Shown piece after piece: positions 8,639-17,613 of a stretch of DNA of 64,000 nt; the first letter of the stretch is position 1, and every line of letters begins with the position of its first letter. The translations under genes and the position numbers were made by a program. The notes beneath the pieces were generated by a model, which made no database searches, was not told the origin of the DNA, and saw nothing but the letters and a program-made list of their open reading frames with translations. Source of the DNA: Neotamlana nanhaiensis (GTDB lineage: Bacteria; Bacteroidota; Bacteroidia; Flavobacteriales; Flavobacteriaceae); contig NZ_JTDV01000013.1 of the NCBI RefSeq assembly GCF_000943555.1, positions 124,001 through 188,000 of the forward strand. Direction: 5' to 3'.

Positions 8639-9979
8639 ATGAACTGGGAACAATTATTATCTTTAAAACGATTTGGCGACACAACAGAACGATTACGTAT
8701 TGCGCAAGACGAAACTCGATTGGGCTTTGAGGTAGATTACGATCGCGTAATATTTTCGTCGGCCTTTCGCAGCTTGCAAGATAAAACACAGGTAATACCA
8801 TTATCTGAAACCGATTTTGTACACACGCGCTTAACACACAGTTTAGAAGTAAGTGTTGTTGGTCGCTCGTTAGGACGATTAGCAGGAAAAAAAATATTAG
8901 ATAAATATCCAGAATTACAATACGAATTAGGTTATAAAGCCAACGATTTTGGTGCCATTGTTGCTGCAGCGGCTTTGGCGCACGATATTGGTAATCCACC
9001 TTTTGGACATTCAGGAGAAAAAGCCATTGGCGAGTTTTTTATTAACGGAGAAGGCAACATTTATAAAAGCGAGCTAACCCCAAAAGAATATCAAGATTTA
9101 TGCGATTTTGAAGGTAACGCCAATGGATTTAAAATTTTAACCGAAACCCGCCAAGGTCGCCAAGGTGGTTTAAGACTTAGTTATGCCACATTAGGCGCCT
9201 TTACCAAATACCCCAAAGAGTCGCTGCCTAAAAAGCCAACATCGCATATAGCCGATAAAAAATACGGTTTTTTCCAAAGCGAAAAAGACGCCTTTATCGA
9301 TGTAGCTAATAGCTTAGGATTACAAAAGCGTAGTGATAGCGATGTGAGTTTTTCCCGCCATCCGCTAGCATTTTTAGTAGAAGCTGCCGACGATATTTGT
9401 TATACCATAATCGATTTTGAAGACGGTATAAACCTCGGCCTCATCCAAGAAGAATTTGCCTTAGAGTATTTGTCAAAAATTATTCGCAATACCATAAAAC
9501 CCGATAATTATTACGCCCTCGCCACTCGCGAAGACCGCATTGGTTACCTGCGCGCCTTAGCCATTGGTAGTTTAATAGACGATGCCGTTTCGGTATTTAT
9601 GGAACACGAAGATGCTATTTTAAAAGGCGAATTTAACTGCGCTTTACTCGATAAAAGTAAATATGATGCTCAAATAAAAGATATTATAAAAATTAGCGTC
9701 GATAATATTTACCAATCAAAAGAAGTTATCGACAAAGAAATTGTGGGCTACGGTGTTATAAAAACCTTACTTACAGCTTACACGCATGCCGTAAACAATA
9801 GTTTTAAAAACCAGGCATCAAACTACGACAAGCTTATTTTAAAAAGTCTACCAGCCAGTTTGCAAACCAATCAAACCAGTTTATACAAACGTTTGTTAAG
9901 CGTGTGCCATTACGTAGCCTCGTTATCCGACAGTAAGGCTATTTTAGAGTATAAAAAAATAAAAGGTATCGGGTTTTAA
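8639..9979 (+). CDS. dgt: deoxyguanosinetriphosphate triphosphohydrolase
   Basis: A 446-residue HD-domain dNTP triphosphohydrolase. I choose ATG at 8639 (MNWEQLLSLKRFGD); an upstream ATG at 8609 adds ten residues not usual for the family. Metal-binding residues are visible: H67 in TRLTHSLE and H115-D116 in AHDIGNPPFGHSGE, plus a later Asp in the ADDICYTIIDFEDG stretch. The enzyme cleaves dGTP, and in this subfamily often other dNTPs, to the nucleoside and tripolyphosphate, controlling dNTP pools. It stands alone between divergent and convergent neighbours; a dispersed repeat (9989-10065) begins 9 bp after the stop. Confidence 0.93.
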   Translation: MNWEQLLSLKRFGDTTERLRIAQDETRLGFEVDYDRVIFSSAFRSLQDKTQVIPLSETDFVHTRLTHSLEVSVVGRSLGRLAGKKILDKYPELQYELGYKANDFGAIVAAAALAHDIGNPPFGHSGEKAIGEFFINGEGNIYKSELTPKEYQDLCDFEGNANGFKILTETRQGRQGGLRLSYATLGAFTKYPKESLPKKPTSHIADKKYGFFQSEKDAFIDVANSLGLQKRSDSDVSFSRHPLAFLVEAADDICYTIIDFEDGINLGLIQEEFALEYLSKIIRNTIKPDNYYALATREDRIGYLRALAIGSLIDDAVSVFMEHEDAILKGEFNCALLDKSKYDAQIKDIIKISVDNIYQSKEVIDKEIVGYGVIKTLLTAYTHAVNNSFKNQASNYDKLILKSLPASLQTNQTSLYKRLLSVCHYVASLSDSKAILEYKKIKGIGF

Positions 9980-9988
9980 AAATTGTTT

Positions 9989-10065
9989 GGGCGTTACCAC
10001 AAGGGTCGGGCTTTACGTTACAAGTCCTCGCAAGCTGCGGGCTTTCCACTGCAATCCCTAACGCC
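9989..10065 (+). repeat. dispersed intergenic repeat, copy 1 (GGGCGTTACC...TAACGCC type)
   Basis: A 77-bp GC-richer element directly downstream of dgt. It opens with GGGCGTTACC-ACAAGGGTCGGGCT and ends with TAACGCC, so its ends form an inverted repeat (GGCGTTA/TAACGCC). The same opening (GGCGTTACCCAAGGGTCG) is found inverted at 13351-13433, after another gene 3' end. I recall similar elements between genes of many Flavobacteria; a non-autonomous REP-like or MITE-like origin is plausible but unproven. Confidence 0.7.
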
Positions 10066-10125
10066 GCGTATCATATAAGTTCAGAGTTTTAACAAAACTA
10101 AAATGCTATTTTGGTATGTATTCTG

Positions 10126-10881
10126 TTAATCTACCCGAAGTTTATCAATAACCTTTCCTACCGCTTTAACCTCAAAATAGGCAATTATTTTAATCGCAAA
10201 CCCAATAATTTTCGATTTTGGGTTTTTAATAATTTTGGCAATTTTAACCACTAAATTATCAATATTGTTTATTGCATCAGTATTGTAATTATCTCCCAAC
10301 GACCAAAGTAGGTTAGCCGAATTCCAAGCTTGTTCTCTGGCTTTTCGCATGCTAAAATCAATAATCATTTCATCGCTATTTTTTCCGAACCAATCTAATA
10401 AAAACATAATTGGCGACACCCGACTTAACCGAGCCTGTAGCTCATCTGTTATTCTAAATAAAATATCGTTTACTTTATTAAAATCGTTTTCAATCGCAGT
10501 GATATCTTTTCCGTTCATAGTAGCCGCTGTTGCAATAGCCAAATCTAAATTAATATGCGCATTCATGCCCAACATAATATGTTGTAAAATACTAAGCGAT
10601 TCGTTGGCATGATTAAAAGCAAAAGCCCAAGATTTCGATATTTCTTGGTTGTTTTTATAACGCTTGTAAGCCTCTAAATATAGATTTGCAAAAGCAACAT
10701 CCATAATTTCTAATCGTTGGTTGTCCTCAAAATGCTCGAGGCTAATTTCTAAAGCAATTTCGGCAGTAGTACGGCGGTAAACATAAGCAAACAAGCCCAT
10801 GCGATTATTGGTTGCAATGCACTCGTTAATAATTTCGTCGAGTTGCTCTAAAACCTCATTTATGGTGGTGGCAGTTGGCAT
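10126..10881 (-). CDS. DUF5995 family protein
   Basis: A 251-residue soluble helical protein that I recognise as DUF5995: MDEIINECIATNNRMGLFAYVYRR-like opening (conserved G-FA-VYR-T), the middle AFAFNHANESLSILQHIMLGMNAHINLDLAIA with the N-AHI-DL core, and LLDWFGKNSDE. The conserved His and Asp residues in HIMLGMNAHINLDL could bind a metal, but no reaction is known. No signal peptide. Its 3' end faces the dgt repeat region and it starts 188 bp downstream of the dxs stop codon, so it may have its own promoter. Confidence 0.8.
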   Translation of the reverse strand: MPTATTINEVLEQLDEIINECIATNNRMGLFAYVYRRTTAEIALEISLEHFEDNQRLEIMDVAFANLYLEAYKRYKNNQEISKSWAFAFNHANESLSILQHIMLGMNAHINLDLAIATAATMNGKDITAIENDFNKVNDILFRITDELQARLSRVSPIMFLLDWFGKNSDEMIIDFSMRKAREQAWNSANLLWSLGDNYNTDAINNIDNLVVKIAKIIKNPKSKIIGFAIKIIAYFEVKAVGKVIDKLRVD

Positions 10882-10940
10882 GATAATTAACCTTAAGAAT
10901 GGTTAACTAAGTTAGTTAAATTTTTGGTAATCACATAGTT

Positions 10941-12692
10941 TTAAGCAAATTTAAGAAACTCTGTTCTTAAGCTTTCAACATCCAATCCAACCAATTTCTG
11001 CAACTCATCAACACTACCATGTTCAATAAAATTATCGGGGATACCTTTAAGTTTAATAGTGTTTTTGTAATCGTGCTTCGCTGCAAATTCTAAAATTGCC
11101 GATCCAAAACCACCGTTTACAGTGCCGTCTTCAATAGTCCATATAGTATTGTGGTTTTTAAAAATATGGTGAAGTAATGTTTCGTCTAAAGGTTTAACAA
11201 AACGCATATCGTAATGCGAAATTTCTAAATGTTCAATGGCCTTGGTAACATTATTTGCTATGGTTCCAATGCTTAAAACGGCTAAGTTTTTACCTTGTTT
11301 TAAGGGTTCACCTTTACCAATTTCAATTGGTTTAAAAGGTCCTTTCCAATGGAGTATATTTCCTGTTCCGCGAGGATAACGAATAGCTATGGGTTGCTTT
11401 AATCCCAATTGAGCAGTGTACATTATGTTTCGTAATTCTACCTCGTTTCTAGGCGCAAAAATTATAAGGTTTGGTATACAGCATGAGTAGCTTAAATCGA
11501 AAACACCGTGGTGTGTTGCACCGTCTTCACCAACCAAACCAGCACGATCTAAACAAAAAATTACAGGCAGATTTTGTAATGCTACGTCGTGAATAATTTG
11601 GTCGTAGGCACGTTGCATAAACGTAGAGTAAATGTTACAAAACGGTATTAAACCTTGACTAGCCATTCCTGCAGCCAAAGTAACCGCGTGCTGTTCGGCA
11701 ATACCAACATCGAAAGCGCGATCAGGCATTTCGTCCATCATGTATTTAAGCGAACTTCCAGTTGGCATTGCAGGAGTTATTCCTACTATTTTAGGATTTT
11801 CTTTAGCGAGTTCAACAATGGTTTCTCCAAAAACATCCTGAAATTTGGTGTAACCCGATTCTGTTTTTGGTACAAGTTCGCCAGTTTTAGCATCAAATTT
11901 ACCAGGAGCGTGATATTTTACTTGGTCTTTTTCGGCTTGTTTTAAGCCTTTGCCTTTGGTAGTTATTACATGTAAAAGCTTAGGGCCTTTTACTGTTTTT
12001 AGTCGGTTTAATTCAGAAATAAGTGCTTCTAAATTATGCCCGTCTATTGGACCAGAATAGTTAAAATTTAAGGCTTCAAAAATATTATCTTGTTTTTGCG
12101 TGCCTTTTTTAACATTGGTTAAATATTGTTTTAATGCACCAACACTTGGGTCTATACCAATAGCATTATCGTTTAAAATAACTAATAAGTTAGCATTGGT
12201 AACACCGGCATGGTTTAAGCCTTCAAAAGCCATTCCGCTGGCAATACTCGCATCTCCAATAACAGCAATATGGTGTTTGTTATCGCCATTTAGCTGCGAC
12301 GCAATGGCCATTCCTAATGCTGCTGAAATTGAAGTTGAAGAATGCCCAACGCCAAAGGCATCGTATTCACTTTCGTCGCGTTTTGGGAAGCCGCTAATGC
12401 CGTGTAACTGACGGTTTGTGTGGAAAATTTCTTTTCGGCCAGTTAAAATTTTATGTCCGTAGGCTTGGTGTCCAACATCCCAAATAAGTTGGTCGGTTGG
12501 GGTGTTAAACACATAATGTAAGGCAATGGTAAGTTCTACCACGCCTAAACTAGCTCCTAAATGACCTTGTTTTGTAGCTACTATATTAATGATAAATTCA
12601 CGTAATTCTTGGGCAAGTAAGTTGAGGTCTTCTTGTGGTAAAAGACGTAGTTCTTTGGGTGAATTTATATGTTTTAAAATTGATTTTTGCAC
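10941..12692 (-). CDS. dxs: 1-deoxy-D-xylulose-5-phosphate synthase
   Basis: First enzyme of the MEP isoprenoid pathway: condenses pyruvate and glyceraldehyde 3-phosphate using thiamine diphosphate. Visible are WDVGHQAYGHKILTGR, the ThDP motif starting AVIGDASIASGMAFEGLN and ending NDNAIGIDPSVG, a Pyr-domain VGIAEQHAVTLAAGMA with the catalytic Glu, and GATHHGVFDLSY. I place the start at the GTG at 12692 (VQKSILKHINSP), giving 583 residues: this matches family N-termini, and the promoter box TACTTTTG lies on the minus strand at 12697-12704. A start at the ATG at 12740 would precede that promoter and overlap tadA. tadA is divergent. Confidence 0.94.
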   Translation of the reverse strand: MQKSILKHINSPKELRLLPQEDLNLLAQELREFIINIVATKQGHLGASLGVVELTIALHYVFNTPTDQLIWDVGHQAYGHKILTGRKEIFHTNRQLHGISGFPKRDESEYDAFGVGHSSTSISAALGMAIASQLNGDNKHHIAVIGDASIASGMAFEGLNHAGVTNANLLVILNDNAIGIDPSVGALKQYLTNVKKGTQKQDNIFEALNFNYSGPIDGHNLEALISELNRLKTVKGPKLLHVITTKGKGLKQAEKDQVKYHAPGKFDAKTGELVPKTESGYTKFQDVFGETIVELAKENPKIVGITPAMPTGSSLKYMMDEMPDRAFDVGIAEQHAVTLAAGMASQGLIPFCNIYSTFMQRAYDQIIHDVALQNLPVIFCLDRAGLVGEDGATHHGVFDLSYSCCIPNLIIFAPRNEVELRNIMYTAQLGLKQPIAIRYPRGTGNILHWKGPFKPIEIGKGEPLKQGKNLAVLSIGTIANNVTKAIEHLEISHYDMRFVKPLDETLLHHIFKNHNTIWTIEDGTVNGGFGSAILEFAAKHDYKNTIKLKGIPDNFIEHGSVDELQKLVGLDVESLRTEFLKFA

Positions 12693-12696
12693 AGCA

Positions 12697-12726
12697 CAAA
12701 AGTACAAGTTTGAATTTGTATTTTTG
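12697..12726. promoter_or_regulatory. divergent dxs/tadA promoters giving leaderless transcripts
   Basis: Minus-strand box TACTTTTG (12697-12704) ends 4 nt before the dxs GTG at 12692; plus-strand box TATTTTTG (12719-12726) ends 5 nt before the tadA ATG at 12732. Both fit TAnnTTTG. With initiation a few bases past the box, both mRNAs would begin at or next to the start codon. Confidence 0.6.
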
Positions 12727-12731
12727 CTAAC

Positions 12732-13181
12732 ATGATACAACCTTTTGATGATAATTATTTTATGAAAAAAGCGCTACAGGAAGCTGAGGCTGCTTTTGAT
12801 AAAGGAGAAATTCCTGTTGGTGCCATAATTGTTGTAGAGGATAGAATTATTGCGCGAGGGCATAATTTAACTGAAACTTTAAACGATGTTACGGCTCATG
12901 CTGAAATGCAAGCCATTACTGCTGCTGCTAATTTTTTAGGAGGTAAGTATTTAAAAAAATGCACGTTATATGTTACTTTAGAGCCCTGCCAAATGTGTGC
13001 TGGTGCTTTGTATTGGAGCCAGATAGGTAAGATTGTTTATGGCGCCAGAGATGAAGAACGTGGTTGTATAAATTTGAATACCAAATTGCATCCAAAAACT
13101 AAAATGATTGGTGGTATAATGGCCGAAGAAGCTGCCAGTTTATTGAAACGTTTTTTTGTAGAAAAGCGGAATCTTAATTAA
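12732..13181 (+). CDS. tadA: tRNA(Arg) adenosine-34 deaminase
   Basis: A 149-residue zinc deaminase of the TadA type, which converts A34 to inosine in tRNA-Arg(ACG). The catalytic HAEMQAI (His ligand and proton-shuttle Glu) and zinc ligands PCQMCAGAL are intact, and length is normal for the family. The ATG at 12732 lies 5 nt after a TATTTTTG promoter box, so the message is probably leaderless. Other cytidine/guanine deaminases share the fold, but the N-terminal MKKALQEAEAAFDKGEIPVGA block is typical of TadA. Confidence 0.92.
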   Translation: MIQPFDDNYFMKKALQEAEAAFDKGEIPVGAIIVVEDRIIARGHNLTETLNDVTAHAEMQAITAAANFLGGKYLKKCTLYVTLEPCQMCAGALYWSQIGKIVYGARDEERGCINLNTKLHPKTKMIGGIMAEEAASLLKRFFVEKRNLN

Positions 13182-13195
13182 CAGCTTTTGTCTGG

Positions 13196-13256
13196 TTGAG
13201 CGCAGTCGAAACCAAATTGATTTAATGTTATTTGGAAACCTTTCGACTGCGCTCAA
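13196..13256. repeat. inverted repeat of the TTGAGCGCAGTCGAAA family
   Basis: Two perfect 16-bp arms, TTGAGCGCAGTCGAAA (13196-13211) and its reverse complement (13241-13256), separated by 29 bp, just after tadA. The arm plus the following GGTGACA is a unit I recognise as recurring between genes of Flavobacteria. As RNA it could fold and act as a 3'-end stabiliser, but it has no T-run. Confidence 0.75.
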
Positions 13257-13350
13257 GGTGACAAGTAACTGTTTCATTGAGTTTTTGACTGCTTTTTTAT
13301 GAGTTTTATATCGGACTCGGGTTAATTAAAGCCTATTGTAATGCTGGTTA

Positions 13351-13433
13351 GTGCGTTAGCGATGGAATGGCATGTTTGAGCTCGCCGACGTAGGAGGTAG
13401 CGAGTAATGACAGCGCGACCCTTGGGTAACGCC
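13351..13433 (-). repeat. dispersed intergenic repeat, copy 2
   Basis: Inverted relative to copy 1 at 9989-10065. On the minus strand it begins GGCGTTACCCAAGGGTCGCG and ends GCTAACGCAC, keeping the GCGTTA/TAACGC terminal inverted repeats while the centre differs. It lies 7 bp downstream of the stop of the 79-residue gene (13441). Between it and the 13196-13256 repeat I see nothing else of note. Confidence 0.68.
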
Positions 13434-13440
13434 AAAAAAA

Positions 13441-13680
13441 TTATAGTTTACGTTTATCGCCTTCGCGCTTACGCATTTCTTCTAAGTTTTCTTTGGTAAG
13501 CATATAATCTTTTACATTTTTATCTTTCCAGTGGCGGTAGGTAAACATAGGTATAACCACAAAAAATAAGCCTACAACACCAAAGCCAATAAGTTTTTCG
13601 GCGTAAGCTACTTGTAAAACAAATCCGCAAATAATGCTGGTAAGAACGGCTATAAAGGCGATAGCTATAAAATATTTCAT
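13441..13680 (-). CDS. small two-helix membrane protein, unknown function
   Basis: A 79-residue protein with two hydrophobic segments (about residues 3-24 and 29-48) and a charged C-terminal tail rich in Lys, Glu and Arg. It starts 8 bp downstream of the ClC-family gene stop on the same strand, so the two are surely co-transcribed, and the small protein may be an accessory of the channel or simply a passenger. I do not recognise a family. Confidence 0.72.
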   Translation of the reverse strand: MKYFIAIAFIAVLTSIICGFVLQVAYAEKLIGFGVVGLFFVVIPMFTYRHWKDKNVKDYMLTKENLEEMRKREGDKRKL

Positions 13681-13687
13681 GCTAAAA

Positions 13688-15478
13688 TTACGATTTGGTA
13701 AAATTAATTAATTGGCGGCGGTATGCTGTTAGTAATTTAGATTTTGATACGAAACCTACATACTTGCCATCTTTTATTACGGGTAAATTCCAAGCGTTGG
13801 AATCTTGAAATTTGTTCATTATGGTTTTCATAGAATCGTTTTTATAATCGATTATATCTGGTGCGTTGTGCATTAAATCTTCAACAAATGTACAGTCGTA
13901 TAGTTTTTGTTTAAACATAATATCGCGTACGTCGTCGAGTAAAATTACACCAACTAAAGCACCTTCGTTGTCGGTTACGGGAAATAAATTTCGGGTAGAT
14001 TTAGCAACACCTTCGTGAAGCATATCGCCCAAGCTCATTTCGGGTTTTAGTGCTACAAAATTGGTTTCAATAACCTTATCGATGTTTAAAAACATAAGCA
14101 CGTTTTGGTCTTTATCGTGCGTCATTAATTCCCCACGTTTAGCTAATTTTAAGGTGTAAATAGAATGGGAAATATAGTATTTTGTTATGGCAAACGATAT
14201 AGCAGAAACTAGCATTAACGGCACAAAAAGTTCGTAACCTCCAGTAATTTCTGCAATTAAGAATATGGCCGTTAGTGGCGCATGTAGCACACCTGCCATT
14301 AACCCCGTCATTCCAATTAAGGTGAAATTGGATTCTGAAACATGAAACCCAAAGCCTATATTATTAATAATTTTGGCAAAGGCGTTGCCTAATGCGCTTC
14401 CCATTACTAAGGTTGGAATAAAAACACCACCAACACCACCAGCGCCAAAGGTTGTAGTCATGGCTATGGCTTTAAAAATTGAAATGCCTAAAAGTAGTGC
14501 AATTACAATCCAGATATTGTTTAAATCTAAATTAAAAGGTGTTGTACCAATAGCGGCAAGATGGTCGCCTTTTAGCAGGTTGTTCATAATACCATAACCT
14601 TCACCATAAAGCGGCGGAATAAAATACAATATCGTACCAATGGCTAAACCACCAATAAGGAGACGTTTTGCGCGACTTTCAAATTGTTTGAAAAAATTGG
14701 TTATAGCGAAAAACACTTTTGAAAAATAGACCGATGCAAAAGCGGTTACCAAACCCAAAATAATATAAAAGGCGATATCGTTTATTTGAAATTTATCGGT
14801 GAGTTGAAAGCGTAGTAAAAAATCGGTTCCTAAGAAAAAGTAAGACGTTATTACTGCTGAAATCGATGCAAGTAATAACGGAATTAAAGACGCGAAAGCA
14901 ATATCTAAACTAAATACTTCTACCGCAAAAATAATAGCTGCAATAGGCGCTTTAAACATTGATGCCATGGCACCTGCTGCGGCACAACTTATTAAAAGCA
15001 TGCGCGTGTTGGTGTTTACGTGTAGCAGTCGTCCTAAATTGGAGCCTAAGGCAGAACCAACACTTACGGCTGGACCTTGTAACCCAACCGAACCACCAAA
15101 ACCAACAGTTAAAGGCGCTGTTATTAATGCGGCGTAAATGTTATAACGCGGAATGATGCCTTTTAGCTTGGAAATGGCATGTAAGGTTGATGATATACCG
15201 TGACCAATATGTTTTTTTAACCAAGTTTGCTTAATAATATAAACCAATAGCAGTCCAATAATTGGAAAGATAAAATACAGTGAATTTTGGTAGTTTTTAA
15301 AAAAACTAATTTCAAAAAGCAACCTGATGTAATGGGTAAGGTTACGTAAGGTTACAGTGCCTAAACCTGCTAAAAAACCAACAAGTATGCTTAAAATATA
15401 AATAAAGTTACGCTCGGGAATATGTTTATATTTCCAGATAAGAAACTTGCGTAAAAGACCTTGTATGTTGGTAGGCAT
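13688..15478 (-). CDS. ClC-family chloride channel with CBS pair, atypical pore residues
   Basis: A 596-residue ClC membrane protein with a C-terminal CBS pair (about residues 450-590). I start it at 15478 (MPTNIQGLLRK); an ATG at 15505 lies inside the aspS terminator. Around 10-12 transmembrane segments are visible. The pore motifs differ from ClC transporters: the GSGIP site reads GHGIS; the GREGP motif reads GLQGP, so the gating glutamate is Gln; and the inner proton glutamate of the FIIEEM region is replaced (FAVEVF, Glu to Val at the second position by hand alignment). Together these suggest a passive anion channel rather than a proton-coupled exchanger. The 79-residue gene follows. Confidence 0.88.
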   Translation of the reverse strand: MPTNIQGLLRKFLIWKYKHIPERNFIYILSILVGFLAGLGTVTLRNLTHYIRLLFEISFFKNYQNSLYFIFPIIGLLLVYIIKQTWLKKHIGHGISSTLHAISKLKGIIPRYNIYAALITAPLTVGFGGSVGLQGPAVSVGSALGSNLGRLLHVNTNTRMLLISCAAAGAMASMFKAPIAAIIFAVEVFSLDIAFASLIPLLLASISAVITSYFFLGTDFLLRFQLTDKFQINDIAFYIILGLVTAFASVYFSKVFFAITNFFKQFESRAKRLLIGGLAIGTILYFIPPLYGEGYGIMNNLLKGDHLAAIGTTPFNLDLNNIWIVIALLLGISIFKAIAMTTTFGAGGVGGVFIPTLVMGSALGNAFAKIINNIGFGFHVSESNFTLIGMTGLMAGVLHAPLTAIFLIAEITGGYELFVPLMLVSAISFAITKYYISHSIYTLKLAKRGELMTHDKDQNVLMFLNIDKVIETNFVALKPEMSLGDMLHEGVAKSTRNLFPVTDNEGALVGVILLDDVRDIMFKQKLYDCTFVEDLMHNAPDIIDYKNDSMKTIMNKFQDSNAWNLPVIKDGKYVGFVSKSKLLTAYRRQLINFTKS

Positions 15479-15491
15479 ATTTAAAATTACT

Positions 15492-15520
15492 AAAAAATCC
15501 CGCAAGAAGCAGGATTTTTT
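15492..15520 (-). terminator. aspS terminator
   Basis: Stem AAAAAATCC (15492-15500) with GGATTTTTT (15512-15520) plus an inner GC pair, followed on the minus strand by the T-run. It lies 2 bp after the aspS stop codon, so aspS and the ClC gene are separate units. Confidence 0.85.
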
Positions 15521-15522
15521 AT

Positions 15523-17277
15523 TTATGATTGTAAATTAAGTTTTAAACTTAATTCTGTGAGTTGTTCATCGTCAATTGGTGCGGGTGCATCAATCATTAC
15601 ATCTCGACCTGCATTGTTTTTAGGGAATGCAATAAAATCGCGAATGGTTTCTTGTCCGCCTAAAATAGCAACCAATCTATCTAAACCAAAAGCTAGTCCG
15701 CCATGTGGAGGCGCACCGTATTGAAACGCATCCATTAAAAAGCCAAATTGCGCTTTAGCTTCTTCTTCGGTAAAGCCTAAATAATCGAACATTAAAGCTT
15801 GGGTTTCTTTATCATGAATTCTTATAGAACCACCACCAATTTCGTTTCCGTTTAAAACTAAATCGTAAGCATTTGCTTTAACTTCACCAGGGTTTGTTTT
15901 TAATAATTCAATTTGTCCAGGTTTTGGAGAGGTGAACGGGTGGTGCATGGCGTGGTAACGTTCGGTATCTTCGTCCCATTCTAAAAGCGGGAAGTCTATT
16001 ACCCAAAGTGGTGCAAATTCGTTTGGTTTACGTAAACCTAAACGTTCGGCTAATTCCATACGTAATGCGCTTAATTGTGCACGGACTTTATTTTTGTCGC
16101 CCGAAAGCACACAAATTAAATCACCTGGTTTAGCGCCTGTTGTTTCTGCCCATTTAGCTAAATCGTCTTGATCGTAAAATTTATCGACTGATGATTTATA
16201 ACAGCCATCGTCGTTACATCTACAATATACCATACCTAAAGCACCAACTTGCGGACGCTTCACCCAATCAATAAGTTTATCTATTTCTTTTCTGGTGTAA
16301 CTATTTCCACCAGGAACAGCAATACCAACAACAAGTTCGGCATTGTTAAACACACCAAAATCTTTATGTTGGGCCACGGCGTTTAATTCGCCAAATTGCA
16401 TGCCAAAACGAATGTCTGGTTTATCGTTACCATATAAACGCATGGCATCGTCGTATAACATTCTTGGGAATTTATCGACTTCAACACCATTAATTTCTTT
16501 TAATAGGTGTCGCGTTAAACCTTCAAAGGTGTTTAAAATATCTTCTTGCTCAATAAAGGCCATTTCGCAGTCTATTTGCGTAAACTCTGGCTGTCTATCG
16601 GCACGTAAATCTTCATCTCTAAAACATTTTACAATCTGGAAATATTTATCCATGCCACCTACCATAAGCAATTGCTTAAAGGTTTGTGGCGATTGTGGTA
16701 AGGCATAAAATTGCCCTTCATTCATGCGGCTTGGTACAACAAAATCACGCGCACCTTCTGGTGTCGATTTTATTAAATAAGGTGTTTCAACCTCAATAAA
16801 ACTGGCGTTAGATAAGTAATTGCGAACTTCCTGCGTTACTTTGTGTCTAAAAATCAAGCTGTTTTTTACTGGATTACGACGAATATCTAAGTAGCGATAT
16901 TTCATACGAATGTCTTCACCGCCATCGGTTTTATCTTCTATAGTAAAAGGAGGAAGTTTGGCTTTGTTTAAAATAGTGAGTTCTGTAACAAGTAATTCAA
17001 TATCACCTGTTGGGATATTAGGATTTTTAGAAGCGCGTTCTTGTACTTTTCCTTTAACTTGAATTACAAATTCACGCCCTAATTTTTGAGCGGTTTCTAA
17101 CACAAGTTTGTCGGTTTGCTCTTCATCAAAATATAATTGAGTAATGCCATAACGGTCTCGTAAATCTACGTAAACCATAAAACCTTTATCTCTTACACCT
17201 TGTACCCAACCCGCTAAGGTTACTTCTGTATTTGTATGTGATGCTCTTAATTCACCACAGTTGTGACTTCTATACAT
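15523..17277 (-). CDS. aspS: aspartate--tRNA ligase
   Basis: A 584-residue class II aminoacyl-tRNA synthetase charging tRNA-Asp. Layout: N-terminal OB-fold anticodon domain ([20 protein letters not shown]), catalytic core with motif 2 ([18 protein letters not shown]), the GAD insertion of bacterial AspRS (about residues 285-420), and motif 3 ([14 protein letters not shown]). Length is normal for the bacterial type. On the minus strand a TAAATTTG box about 18 bp before the ATG is the probable -7 element. It is monocistronic, with a terminator at 15492-15520. Confidence 0.96.
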   Translation of the reverse strand: MYRSHNCGELRASHTNTEVTLAGWVQGVRDKGFMVYVDLRDRYGITQLYFDEEQTDKLVLETAQKLGREFVIQVKGKVQERASKNPNIPTGDIELLVTELTILNKAKLPPFTIEDKTDGGEDIRMKYRYLDIRRNPVKNSLIFRHKVTQEVRNYLSNASFIEVETPYLIKSTPEGARDFVVPSRMNEGQFYALPQSPQTFKQLLMVGGMDKYFQIVKCFRDEDLRADRQPEFTQIDCEMAFIEQEDILNTFEGLTRHLLKEINGVEVDKFPRMLYDDAMRLYGNDKPDIRFGMQFGELNAVAQHKDFGVFNNAELVVGIAVPGGNSYTRKEIDKLIDWVKRPQVGALGMVYCRCNDDGCYKSSVDKFYDQDDLAKWAETTGAKPGDLICVLSGDKNKVRAQLSALRMELAERLGLRKPNEFAPLWVIDFPLLEWDEDTERYHAMHHPFTSPKPGQIELLKTNPGEVKANAYDLVLNGNEIGGGSIRIHDKETQALMFDYLGFTEEEAKAQFGFLMDAFQYGAPPHGGLAFGLDRLVAILGGQETIRDFIAFPKNNAGRDVMIDAPAPIDDEQLTELSLKLNLQS

Positions 17278-17613
17278 ATCGATATTTTAATCGTGCAAAT
17301 TTAATGAAATAGCTTTTAGTAAAAATTGATATCTACCTTTTTTTCGGCAGATAGGGATATATTTTTTTGCCTAATGTTTAACTAATAACTGTTGAAAAGT
17401 TTATTTTTTAAGAATTTTCTTCACTGTTTTTGCGAATTTAATACTTTGAAGCTGAGTGGTTTACTCTAAATTATATGATGCTTATTAAAGTGTGTTGAAA
17501 ATTTTCATATTCGTAATTTTAGTGTTCTTTAAATAAGAAATTGCTAATTGTTGTGCTTTTTTTTAAGTAAAAGTATGTATCTTAGGAACAAACTAATTTA
17601 AAACTTTAGTAAT
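17278..17613. other. intergenic region between aspS and a TonB-receptor gene
   Basis: 336 bp, very AT-rich, between divergent genes. The left end holds the probable aspS promoter. Near the right end TATCTTAG at 17578-17585 is a weak -7 candidate for the receptor gene, with no clear -33 at the proper spacing. I see no small gene or structured element. Confidence 0.5.
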
